Shown here: positions 1 through 5,048 of the stretch, one piece after another
Layout: each line of letters starts with the position of its first letter
How positions within the stretch are numbered: the stretch's first letter is position 1
DNA from: Lactobacillales bacterium
Lineage (GTDB): Bacteria > Bacillota > Bacilli > Lactobacillales > Vagococcaceae
Assembly (NCBI GenBank): GCA_015655485.1
Contig: JAATEZ010000001.1
Span: forward strand, 1 to 5,761
Direction: 5' to 3'
Length of the DNA: 5,761 bases
Translations under genes and position numbers: made by a program
The notes under the pieces: generated by a model
Told to the model about the DNA's origin: nothing
What the model saw: the letters and a program-made list of their open reading frames with translations, nothing else
Database searches by the model: none

Positions 1-349
1 TGAGGAGGCGGCCGATCAGGTAGCCGCACCAAATTGTACGTTTATAGTAGAAGCTGGGCGCGGCTATTATTTTACAGATGAAGGAGAAGGTGAAACAGTC
101 GCCGAAGTTGCAGAAAATTCAATTGGTCAAAGAGATCGTTATCGGGCGGTTCACGGCTTTTCGCCGTTAAAAAGCAACTACGATACGACTATGGTGGTTT
201 GCGGACCTGGAATAGCTGAAGATAAACAGATCAAAGGGGCACGATTGATTGATGAGGCACCGACGTTTGCTAAAATTTTAGGCTTGAATAAGTTTCCGCA
301 TAATATTGATGGAAAAGTGATCGAAGAGATTTTTAAAAAAAATAAATAA
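1..349 (+). CDS. Alkaline phosphatase superfamily protein (type I phosphodiesterase/nucleotide pyrophosphatase-like), C-terminal part
   Basis: The gene is open from the window edge (first full codon at 2) to TAA at 347-349, giving the last 115 residues of a longer protein. The stretch around visible residues 51-71, beginning HGFSPLKSNYDTTMVV and followed by CGPG, matches the C-terminal metal-site region of nucleotide pyrophosphatase/phosphodiesterase-type members of the alkaline phosphatase superfamily. There, a His-Gly motif supplies a zinc ligand (here His51 of the visible part) and is followed by a hydrophobic strand ending in GPG. The tail (IDEAPTFAKILGL) resembles the usual closing segment in which the catalytic domain ends. 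Such enzymes hydrolyse phosphodiesters or phosphomonoesters with two metal ions; the substrate cannot be told. The nucleophile Thr/Ser and the first metal ligands lie upstream of the window. The gene ends 18 bases before the transporter start with no terminator between, so the two are probably co-transcribed. Confidence 0.75.
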   Translation, partial: EEAADQVAAPNCTFIVEAGRGYYFTDEGEGETVAEVAENSIGQRDRYRAVHGFSPLKSNYDTTMVVCGPGIAEDKQIKGARLIDEAPTFAKILGLNKFPHNIDGKVIEEIFKKNK

Positions 350-353
350 AAAT

Positions 354-359
354 AAGGAG
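354..359 (+). promoter_or_regulatory. Ribosome binding site that fixes the transporter start at 368
   Basis: AAGGAG at 354-359 lies 8 bases before ATG 368, an ideal spacing. An in-frame GTG at 359-361 would lengthen the protein by three residues, but it overlaps this site and has no Shine-Dalgarno sequence of its own at a useful distance, so ATG 368 is the likely start. Confidence 0.85.
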
Positions 360-367
360 TGGAACGA

Positions 368-1612
368 ATGAAGCATTTTACGAAAGAAGAAAAAAGTTGG
401 ATTTTTTACGACTGGGCAAATTCAGCCTATTCATTAGTCATTGTAACTGCAATTTTACCAATTTATTTTAAATATGTTGCCGGAAATGCAGGAATCTCCA
501 ATTCGAATTCGACGGCATATTGGGGTTATGCGACTTCTTTTGCTACACTTGTGATTTCATTATCCGCACCAATTTTAGGAACCTTGGCAGATTACAAGGG
601 GTTTAAAAAACGATTTTTTAATGTTTTTGCGCTTTCCGGTATCATTATGACCTTTGCTTTAGCCTTTGTTCCAGACAAAAGCTGGATCGCTTTATTAGTC
701 ATCTATGTCCTGTCGCATATGGGCTATCAGGGAGCAAATATTTTTTATGATGGTTTTTTGGTCGATGTGACGGAAGATGACCGTATGGATGAGGTTTCTT
801 CCATGGGGTACGGCTTAGGTTATATAGGCAGTGCACTGCTTTTTGTTGCGGTCATGGTTTTGCAAGTAACAGATGGTTTCGGTTTGTTAAGTACTGAGAT
901 CGTGACTAAAGTTTGTTTTGTGCTGACGGGTATTTGGTGGTTTATTTTTTCCTATCCCTTTCTAAAAAATGTTCATCAAAGATATGCTATTGCACGTGAG
1001 AAACATCCAATCAAAGTGACCATGCAGCGTTTGGGCAAGACAGTCAGAGAAATTTCTAAATATAAAGCCATTGTTTATTTTTTAATTGCTTATTTTTTCT
1101 ATATTGATGGTGTGGATACGATTTTTTCTATGGCGACTTCTTTCGGGATCGACATGGGAGTCAAATCAGACACCCTGATTATTATATTATTGGCTGTAAA
1201 TATCGTTGCGTTTCCTTTTACGATCATTTATGGCAAGCTGGCCGGGAAGTTTGGAACGAAACCGATGATTTTAGTCGCTGTCAGTGTATATATCGCTATT
1301 TGTATCTATGCCTTGTTCATGGATACGGTCATTGATTTTTGGATCTTAGGTTTTTTGGTCGGAACTTCACAAGGAGGGATCCAAGCTCTGAGCCGTTCAT
1401 ATTTTGCCCGGATCATTCCCAAAGAAAAATCAAATGAATTTTTTGGATTTTATAACATCTTTGGTAAATTTTCAGCGATTTTGGGTCCGCTGATTTTTAG
1501 TTTTATGACACAGCTGACCGGAAAATCTCAATATGGCATCGTCAGCTTGATCATTTTATTTATCATAGGAGGAATATTGCTGCTCCGTATGAAAGAAGAT
1601 AAAGCCCGGTAG
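368..1612 (+). CDS. UMF1/Atg22-family major facilitator superfamily transporter
   Basis: The protein has 414 residues from ATG 368 and is strongly hydrophobic throughout, in line with about 12 membrane helices. The N-terminus carries the hallmark of the UMF1 (Atg22-like) branch of the major facilitator superfamily, WIFYDWANSAYS at residues 11-22. The MFS loop 2-3 motif follows as GTLADYKGFKKR (residues 71-82). Near the C-terminus the segment GTSQGGIQALSRS, then FFGFYNIFGK and GP, is also typical of this branch. Yeast Atg22 exports amino acids from the vacuole; for the bacterial members the substrate is generally unknown, so an amino-acid role here would be a guess even though an aromatic amino-acid operon follows. 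It sits 18 bases after the phosphatase-like gene and appears to belong to that transcript. The aro promoter starts downstream of its stop, so it is not part of the aro operon. No convincing terminator follows it. Confidence 0.85.
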   Translation: MKHFTKEEKSWIFYDWANSAYSLVIVTAILPIYFKYVAGNAGISNSNSTAYWGYATSFATLVISLSAPILGTLADYKGFKKRFFNVFALSGIIMTFALAFVPDKSWIALLVIYVLSHMGYQGANIFYDGFLVDVTEDDRMDEVSSMGYGLGYIGSALLFVAVMVLQVTDGFGLLSTEIVTKVCFVLTGIWWFIFSYPFLKNVHQRYAIAREKHPIKVTMQRLGKTVREISKYKAIVYFLIAYFFYIDGVDTIFSMATSFGIDMGVKSDTLIIILLAVNIVAFPFTIIYGKLAGKFGTKPMILVAVSVYIAICIYALFMDTVIDFWILGFLVGTSQGGIQALSRSYFARIIPKEKSNEFFGFYNIFGKFSAILGPLIFSFMTQLTGKSQYGIVSLIILFIIGGILLLRMKEDKAR

Positions 1613-1648
1613 CAGATAAATTCTTTTGACAATTTTGAAAGAAAAACA

Positions 1649-1701
1649 AAATTTTATGAAAATAAAAAAAGATTGACATTTATTTTTTTTATGAGTATAC
1701 T
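1649..1701 (+). promoter_or_regulatory. Sigma-A promoter of the aro operon, with A/T-rich upstream tract
   Basis: TTGACA (1673-1678) and TATACT (1696-1701) are separated by exactly 17 bases; only one base of the twelve departs from consensus. About 24 bases just upstream (1649-1672) are almost pure A/T with phased A and T runs, resembling an UP element for the alpha subunit C-terminal domain. Transcription should start near A1708/A1709, giving a leader of about 314 nt before aroE. It is the only good promoter I see between the transporter and aroE. With so strong a promoter, control is more likely to come after initiation than from an activator. Confidence 0.87.
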
Positions 1702-1727
1702 TATTTCAATTCTTAATTCATAAAGAT

Positions 1728-1731
1728 GGAG
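1728..1731 (+). promoter_or_regulatory. Ribosome binding site of the leader peptide
   Basis: GGAG at 1728-1731 lies 8 bases before ATG 1740, about 20 nt from the predicted transcription start. Correct spacing supports real translation of the short frame that follows. Confidence 0.8.
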
Positions 1732-1739
1732 TGGTTACG

Positions 1740-1802
1740 ATGAACCAAGTAAATCTAAAGCCTAAACAATTGAATAAGTATTACTTTAGCTATTTTAGAT
1801 GA
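1740..1802 (+). CDS. Aromatic-amino-acid-rich leader peptide of the aro attenuator (20 aa)
   Basis: ATG 1740 to TGA 1800-1802 encodes 20 residues, too short for ordinary gene finders. Residues 14-19 read YYFSYF (codons TAT TAC TTT AGC TAT TTT, 1779-1796), so five of six consecutive codons are for Tyr or Phe; there is no Trp codon. The N-terminal part is polar and contains no aromatic residue, so the clustering at the end is striking. The frame has a well-placed GGAG site, starts about 32 nt downstream of the predicted transcript start, and ends one base before the first pairing segment of the leader RNA. The peptide itself probably has no function; translating it is the sensor. Slow decoding when charged tRNA-Tyr or tRNA-Phe is scarce would hold the ribosome at 1779-1796, while efficient decoding takes it to the stop codon. 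I do not recognise a named leader family for it. Confidence 0.87.
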   Translation: MNQVNLKPKQLNKYYFSYFR

Positions 1803-1833
1803 GTTTGTAGCCAGTCACATTATGGATACAAAC
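1803..1833 (+). promoter_or_regulatory. Hairpin A:B, alternative to hairpin B:C
   Basis: GTTTGTA-G-CCA (1803-1813) pairs with TGG-A-TACAAAC (1823-1833): seven pairs, a G/A mismatch, three more pairs and a 9-nt loop. It begins right after the leader-peptide stop codon. A ribosome at the stop would cover segment A, whereas one stalled on the aromatic codons would leave most or all of A free. A:B and B:C cannot coexist. Confidence 0.55.
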
Positions 1834-1864
1834 GGTAAACGCAAGTTTGTATCTATAGTGGCTA
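1808..1864 (+). promoter_or_regulatory. Hairpin B:C (anti-antiterminator)
   Basis: Bases 1818-1833 pair without a break with 1845-1860: 16 pairs, two of them G-U, closed by an 11-nt loop (1834-1844). TAGC 1808-1811 can add four pairs with GCTA 1861-1864 across a 5'-side bulge. It ties up segment C and so leaves D free to form the terminator. It is the most stable of the early folds and may also act as a transcription pause site. Confidence 0.75.
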
Positions 1865-1917
1865 AGGATCATTAATTTTGACTTCAAGCCCTGTAGATGA
1901 TGAAATCTATAGTGGCT
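1851..1917 (+). repeat. Exact 13-base direct repeat (segments C and E) with shared partner D
   Basis: ATCTATAGTGGCT occurs at 1851-1863 and again at 1905-1917. Both copies are complementary to the same segment D (1887-1898, AGCCCTGTAGAT), with one bulged base and one G-U pair. Copy 1 with D is the antiterminator; D with copy 2 is the terminator. An exact repeat placed on both sides of its own complement is what a switch between two exclusive hairpins requires. Confidence 0.85.
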
Positions 1918-1926
1918 TTTATTTTT
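1886..1926 (+). terminator. Attenuator terminator T1 (D:E hairpin plus U-tract)
   Basis: Bases 1886-1898 pair with 1905-1918: 13 pairs including one G-U, with a single bulged T at 1913 and a 6-nt loop (1899-1904). The stem runs into TTTTATTTTT (1917-1926), a good intrinsic terminator tail. It lies about 95 nt before aroE and would stop transcripts from the aro promoter, yielding a leader RNA of about 215-220 nt. Its 5' arm can instead pair with segment C. Confidence 0.87.
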
Positions 1927-1945
1927 GGGTAAAATTATTTTTACT

Positions 1946-1997
1946 AAAAGATGTTTGCTGTAGATTGATTCCTATACAGTAAACATCTTTTTGTTTT
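1946..1997 (+). terminator. Second terminator-like hairpin T2, immediately upstream of aroE
   Basis: AAAAGATGTTTGCTGTA (1946-1962) pairs along its full length with 1975-1991: 17 pairs with one G-U and a 12-nt loop (1963-1974), followed by a T-rich tail that reads TTTTTGTTTT through 1997. No promoter lies between it and aroE, so it must be leaky, regulated, or serve another role such as protecting the 5' end of a processed aro mRNA. Its inner sequence CTGTAGAT (1958-1965) is the same 8-mer as in segment D (1891-1898) and can pair with segment E, so it may be part of the switch. Confidence 0.72.
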
Positions 1998-2021
1998 GAA
2001 AAAAAATAAAGGAGTTAAAAA

Positions 2022-2894
2022 ATGGAAAATAAAATCACAGGTACCACAAGATTGACTGCATTATTTGCGACACCGATTCGTCATAGTATTTCACCTTTGA
2101 TCCATAATGCCAGCTTTCAAAAATTAGGTATCGATGCAGTCTATTTGGCTTTTGAGGTAGGAAAAGATAAGCTGCCAAGGGCTATTGAGTCTATCCGCAC
2201 CTTGGATATGTTAGGGGCCAATCTATCTATGCCGAATAAACAGTCGGCCATTGAATGGATGGATGAATTGTCTGACGCTTCAAGGCTTATCGGAGCAGTC
2301 AACACGATAGTCAATGAAAACGGCAAATTGACTGGACACATTACTGATGGAACGGGTTTTATGCATAATTTGCAAGATAATGGGATCCGGGTGATCGGTC
2401 AAAAAATCACGATCATTGGTGCGGGAGGAGCAGCTACAGCGATCATTGTTCAAGCCGCATTGGATGGAGTCAAAGAAATCAGTGTTTTTAATTTGAAAGA
2501 CGATTTTTATACGATGATTGAAAAAAAATTGCAGGAAATCGAAACACAAACGCATTGTAAAATATCTCTGTATGATTTGGCTGATCAGGAAAAATTGGAA
2601 TCTGAAATTTCTGACAGTGTACTTTTGGTCAATGCGACCGGCGTCGGAATGAAACCTTTGGAAGGCCAGATCCCAATCAAGAATTTAACAAAGATATTGC
2701 GGGCTGACTTAGCTGTGGCAGATGTGATTTATAATCCGCGCGAAACGGAATTATTGAAGCAGGCGCGGCTGATCGGCTGTAAAACAACGAACGGTTTGGG
2801 AATGCTTTTATATCAGGGAGCCGCCGCTTTTGAACTATGGACTGGTCAAAAAATGCCGGTCGCAGAAATCAAACCAATTATTTTAGAGGCTTAA
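2022..2894 (+). CDS. aroE: Shikimate dehydrogenase, YdiB-like
   Basis: This 290-residue protein reduces 3-dehydroshikimate to shikimate in the cytoplasm, step four of chorismate synthesis. The N-terminal substrate domain has PIRHSISP (18-25; the Ser pair binds the shikimate carboxylate), NLSMPNK (67-73) with catalytic Lys73, GAVNTI (91-96) and TDGTGF with catalytic Asp109. The nucleotide domain has the glycine-rich loop GAGGAA (133-138). MLLYQGA near the end supplies the conserved substrate Gln. Length and motifs (SMPNKQ, DLADQ, VGMKPLE) resemble E. coli YdiB (288 aa) more than classical AroE (272 aa). The cofactor loop reads FNLKDDF (156-162) rather than the NR(T) pattern of NADP-specific AroE; the Asp and Phe match YdiB residues that contact NAD. 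NAD use is therefore plausible, and quinate activity possible. Ile107 replaces the usual Asn of the NTD motif. AAAGGAG (2008-2014) sits 7 bases before the ATG. Its position heading an aro operon favours a biosynthetic role. Confidence 0.93.
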   Translation: MENKITGTTRLTALFATPIRHSISPLIHNASFQKLGIDAVYLAFEVGKDKLPRAIESIRTLDMLGANLSMPNKQSAIEWMDELSDASRLIGAVNTIVNENGKLTGHITDGTGFMHNLQDNGIRVIGQKITIIGAGGAATAIIVQAALDGVKEISVFNLKDDFYTMIEKKLQEIETQTHCKISLYDLADQEKLESEISDSVLLVNATGVGMKPLEGQIPIKNLTKILRADLAVADVIYNPRETELLKQARLIGCKTTNGLGMLLYQGAAAFELWTGQKMPVAEIKPIILEA

Positions 2895-2932
2895 TAATTA
2901 AAAAAATCAAAAAATGAAGAGGAGCAGTTAAA

Positions 2933-3955
2933 ATGATAGTCATCATGAAACCAGGAGCAACAAAGGAACAAGTTAAGGTCATTATTGCAAGAGTTAAAAA
3001 AGAAGGTTTGGATGTTCACCTTAGTGAAGGAAAAGAACAAACTATTATTGGTCTGATCGGCGATACCCGAAAAATGGTCGATGTGGCTTTCGACAGCTAC
3101 GATGGAGTCGAAAATACAGTCCGCATCACGCATACTTATAAATTAACCAGCAGAGATTTTCATCCTGACAATACCGTTGTTGATGTAGATGGTCTTAAAA
3201 TCGGCGATGGCAGTCTGACCATGATGGCCGGGCCTTGTTCAATAGAAAGTTTAGAGCAAATGCTTGAATGTGCACGTATTGCTAAAGAAGGCGGAGCCAG
3301 TGTTCTGCGTGGAGGAGCATTCAAACCAAGAACTTCTCCTTATGCTTTTCAAGGTTTGGAGGAAGAAGGATTGAAATACATTCGCCAGGCGGCAGATAAA
3401 TACGACATGAAAGTCATTACAGAGGTAATGGATGAAGCAAATCTGGAACTTGTAGCGAAATATACAGATATTTTGCAGATTGGTGCACGCAATATGCAGA
3501 ATTACAAATTATTACAGGCTGTTGGCAAAACGGGAATGCCAGTCGCATTAAAACGCGGAATTGCCGGAACGATCGATGAATGGTTAAATGCGGCCGAATA
3601 TATCGCGGCTCAAGGTAATTTCAAAGTAATTTTTGTTGAACGCGGGATCCGTACCTATGAAACAGCCACACGCAATACGTTAGATTTAAGTGCGGTCCCA
3701 TTGATCAAAAAATTAAGTCATTTTCCAATCATCGTGGATCCAAGCCACGGTGTAGGAATCTGGGATCTGGTACCGCCAATGGCTGTTGCCGGGGTCGCGG
3801 CGGGAGCAGACGGTTTGATTGTAGAGATTCATCCCGATCCAGCGAAAGCCTGGTCAGATGGCCCTCAGTGTCTGAATGAAAAAACTTATGCTAAAATGAT
3901 GAAGCAAGTGCATATCATGGAGAAAGCTATGCAAGAAGTAAAAGCAATAGACTAA
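2933..3955 (+). CDS. aroF: 3-deoxy-D-arabino-heptulosonate 7-phosphate (DAHP) synthase, type I-beta with N-terminal regulatory domain
   Basis: It condenses phosphoenolpyruvate with erythrose 4-phosphate, the committed step of aromatic synthesis. The 340 residues split into a ferredoxin-like domain (about 1-70, starting MIVIMKPGAT) and a TIM-barrel catalytic domain. Catalytic features are GPCSIES (100-106, metal ligand Cys102), FKPRTSPYAFQG (130-141), QIGARNMQN (182-190), KRG (207-209), ERGIRTYE (236-243), DPSHG (269-273, metal ligand His272), Glu298 and Asp309. The architecture matches Thermotoga maritima DAHP synthase, whose N-terminal domain mediates feedback inhibition by Tyr and, more weakly, Phe. 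There is no fused chorismate mutase. The start has GAGGAG 8 bases upstream; the next in-frame ATG (Met5) lacks that spacing. It lies 38 bases after aroE with no terminator between. The symbol follows enterococcal and Lactobacillales usage; aroA or aroG is used elsewhere. Confidence 0.95.
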   Translation: MIVIMKPGATKEQVKVIIARVKKEGLDVHLSEGKEQTIIGLIGDTRKMVDVAFDSYDGVENTVRITHTYKLTSRDFHPDNTVVDVDGLKIGDGSLTMMAGPCSIESLEQMLECARIAKEGGASVLRGGAFKPRTSPYAFQGLEEEGLKYIRQAADKYDMKVITEVMDEANLELVAKYTDILQIGARNMQNYKLLQAVGKTGMPVALKRGIAGTIDEWLNAAEYIAAQGNFKVIFVERGIRTYETATRNTLDLSAVPLIKKLSHFPIIVDPSHGVGIWDLVPPMAVAGVAAGADGLIVEIHPDPAKAWSDGPQCLNEKTYAKMMKQVHIMEKAMQEVKAID

Positions 3956-3970
3956 AAACAGAGGTGGATC

Positions 3971-5047
3971 ATGAAACTAGAAGTTAACTTACCGCATCAT
4001 GGTTATATTTTGACGATTGAAGATGGTTTACTGCAGAATATTGGCAGGTGGGTGGAACAACTATGGTCAAAGCAGCAGATCGTGATCATTACAGATACGA
4101 CAGTTGAAAAACTTTACGGGCAGATGGTAATGACAAGCATCCAAAATGCTGGTTTTAAAGTTAAATTGATTGCAGTTGATCCCGGGGAACCGAGTAAAAG
4201 CTTAGCCAATGCAGAGATGCTTTATGAATATTTAGCCCATCGGGGAATGACAAGAAAGGATGGGATCATCGCTTTAGGCGGAGGTGTAGTTGGCGATTTG
4301 GCCGGATTTGTCGCTTCGACCTATATGCGCGGTCTGCATTTTTTGCAAGTTCCTACGACTCTTTTAGCACAGGTTGACAGCAGTATTGGCGGTAAAACGG
4401 CCGTCAATACTGCCAGCGCCAAAAATTTAGTTGGAACTTTTGCCCAGCCTGATGGAGTCCTGATCGATCCGGAAACCTTAAAAACGCTGGAACCACGACG
4501 AGTTCGCGAGGGAATCGCAGAAATTGTTAAATCCGCCGCCATCGCTGATGAGAATTTGTGGAAGCTTTTGGACAGTTTTGCAGATGAAGCAGAACTGATA
4601 GAGCATGCGGAGGAGGTCATCACTGCCTGTTGCAAAATCAAACGCAAAGTGGTTGAAGAAGATGAGCTGGATACAGGCAATCGATTGATTCTGAATTTTG
4701 GTCACACGATCGGTCATGCAGTAGAACAAAGCCGCGGTTATGGTGTGATCACTCATGGTGAAGCCGTAGCTATCGGTATGGTCCAGATGAATCGGGTCGC
4801 AGAAAGCAAAGGAATCACACCCGATGGGTCCACTGCTGCTTTAACTGAAATGTTAGTAAAATTTCATCTGCCAACTGGATTTGAAGACTTTGATCCGGAT
4901 AAGTTGTATGAAGCTTTATCTCATGATAAAAAAACCAGTGGCCAACAGATCCGGATCATTTTACTAGAAAAAATCGGTCAGGCAAAAATCGTTTCGATGC
5001 CAATTGCAAACATGCATGAATACCTAAAAATTCAAAGGAGGAAATAA
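3971..5047 (+). CDS. aroB: 3-dehydroquinate synthase
   Basis: It converts DAHP to 3-dehydroquinate using bound NAD and a divalent metal, directly after AroF. The protein has 358 residues, close to the 362 of E. coli AroB. Visible motifs are the nucleotide-binding PGEPSK (71-76) and GGGVVGDLAGFVA (103-115), then PTTLLAQVDSSIGGK (128-142) with active-site Asp and Lys residues, EIVK (184-187, metal ligand Glu184), NFGHTIGHA (242-250, metal ligand His245) and HGEAVAIGM (262-270, metal ligand His262). All expected metal ligands are present. The start is only 15 bases after the aroF stop, preceded by GAGGTGGATC (3961-3970), which matches the 16S anti-Shine-Dalgarno region closely. Its last codons contain the aroC ribosome binding site, so the two genes are probably translationally coupled. 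Confidence 0.96.
   Translation: MKLEVNLPHHGYILTIEDGLLQNIGRWVEQLWSKQQIVIITDTTVEKLYGQMVMTSIQNAGFKVKLIAVDPGEPSKSLANAEMLYEYLAHRGMTRKDGIIALGGGVVGDLAGFVASTYMRGLHFLQVPTTLLAQVDSSIGGKTAVNTASAKNLVGTFAQPDGVLIDPETLKTLEPRRVREGIAEIVKSAAIADENLWKLLDSFADEAELIEHAEEVITACCKIKRKVVEEDELDTGNRLILNFGHTIGHAVEQSRGYGVITHGEAVAIGMVQMNRVAESKGITPDGSTAALTEMLVKFHLPTGFEDFDPDKLYEALSHDKKTSGQQIRIILLEKIGQAKIVSMPIANMHEYLKIQRRK
5034..5041 (+). promoter_or_regulatory. aroC ribosome binding site inside the end of aroB
   Basis: AAAGGAGG overlaps the last aroB codons and lies 7 bases before the aroC ATG at 5049. Only one base (5048) separates the aroB stop from that ATG, so a ribosome finishing aroB can restart on aroC. Confidence 0.85.
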
Positions 5048-5048
5048 G

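Larger units (their letters stand above)
1708..2021 (+). promoter_or_regulatory. Leader region of the aro operon: ribosome-mediated attenuator sensing Tyr/Phe
   Basis: This untranslated leader holds, in order: a leader peptide with clustered Tyr and Phe codons (1740-1802), then segments A (1803-1813), B (1818-1833), C (1845-1863), D (1887-1898) and E (1905-1917), which can pair as A:B and C:D or as B:C and D:E, then a T-rich tract (1917-1926), and finally a second strong hairpin (1946-1991) before the aroE ribosome binding site. D:E is an intrinsic terminator; C:D would prevent it. The layout is that of a trp/pheA-type attenuator in which ribosome position on the peptide reads the supply of charged tRNA. 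No T-box consensus (AGGGTGGNACCGCG-like) is present. Pairings are read directly from the sequence; the regulatory outcome is inferred. Confidence 0.8.

Noticed and set aside
359..367. GTG 359 as the start of the transporter
   Set aside because: It overlaps the AAGGAG ribosome binding site that is ideally spaced for ATG 368.
1631..1653. Terminator after the transporter gene (AATTTTG pairing with CAAAATT)
   Set aside because: The stem has seven pairs, only one of them G-C, and is not followed by a proper T-tract, so it is too weak to call.
1626..1657. A second promoter using TTGACA at 1626-1631
   Set aside because: No acceptable -10 box lies 16-18 bases downstream; the nearest candidates are at spacings of 20 or more. 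The second TTGACA at 1673 has an ideal partner.
1787..1810. TRAP-type binding site: (G/T)AG triplets at 1787, 1796, 1801 and 1808
   Set aside because: There are only four triplets with irregular spacing (6, 2 and 4 bases), far from the roughly eleven triplets spaced 2-3 bases apart that TRAP needs.
1929..1944. Small hairpin GTAAAA / TTTTAC between T1 and T2
   Set aside because: Six mostly A-T pairs in an A/T-rich stretch are expected by chance, and it has no tail or partner that would give it a role.
1708..2021. T-box riboswitch controlling the aro operon
   Set aside because: A T-box would be the usual Firmicute device here, but I find no AGGGTGGNACCGCG-like T-box sequence and no specifier-loop arrangement; the leader frame and the repeated pairing segments explain the region better.
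2141..2555. Minus-strand open frames of 66 and 91 codons within aroE
   Set aside because: They overlie a well-supported gene, have no recognisable protein features and are shadows of its codon pattern.
4321..4756. Minus-strand open frames of 119 and 92 codons within aroB
   Set aside because: They are low-complexity, Ser-rich or Cys/Phe-rich translations opposite conserved aroB motifs; shadows, not genes.
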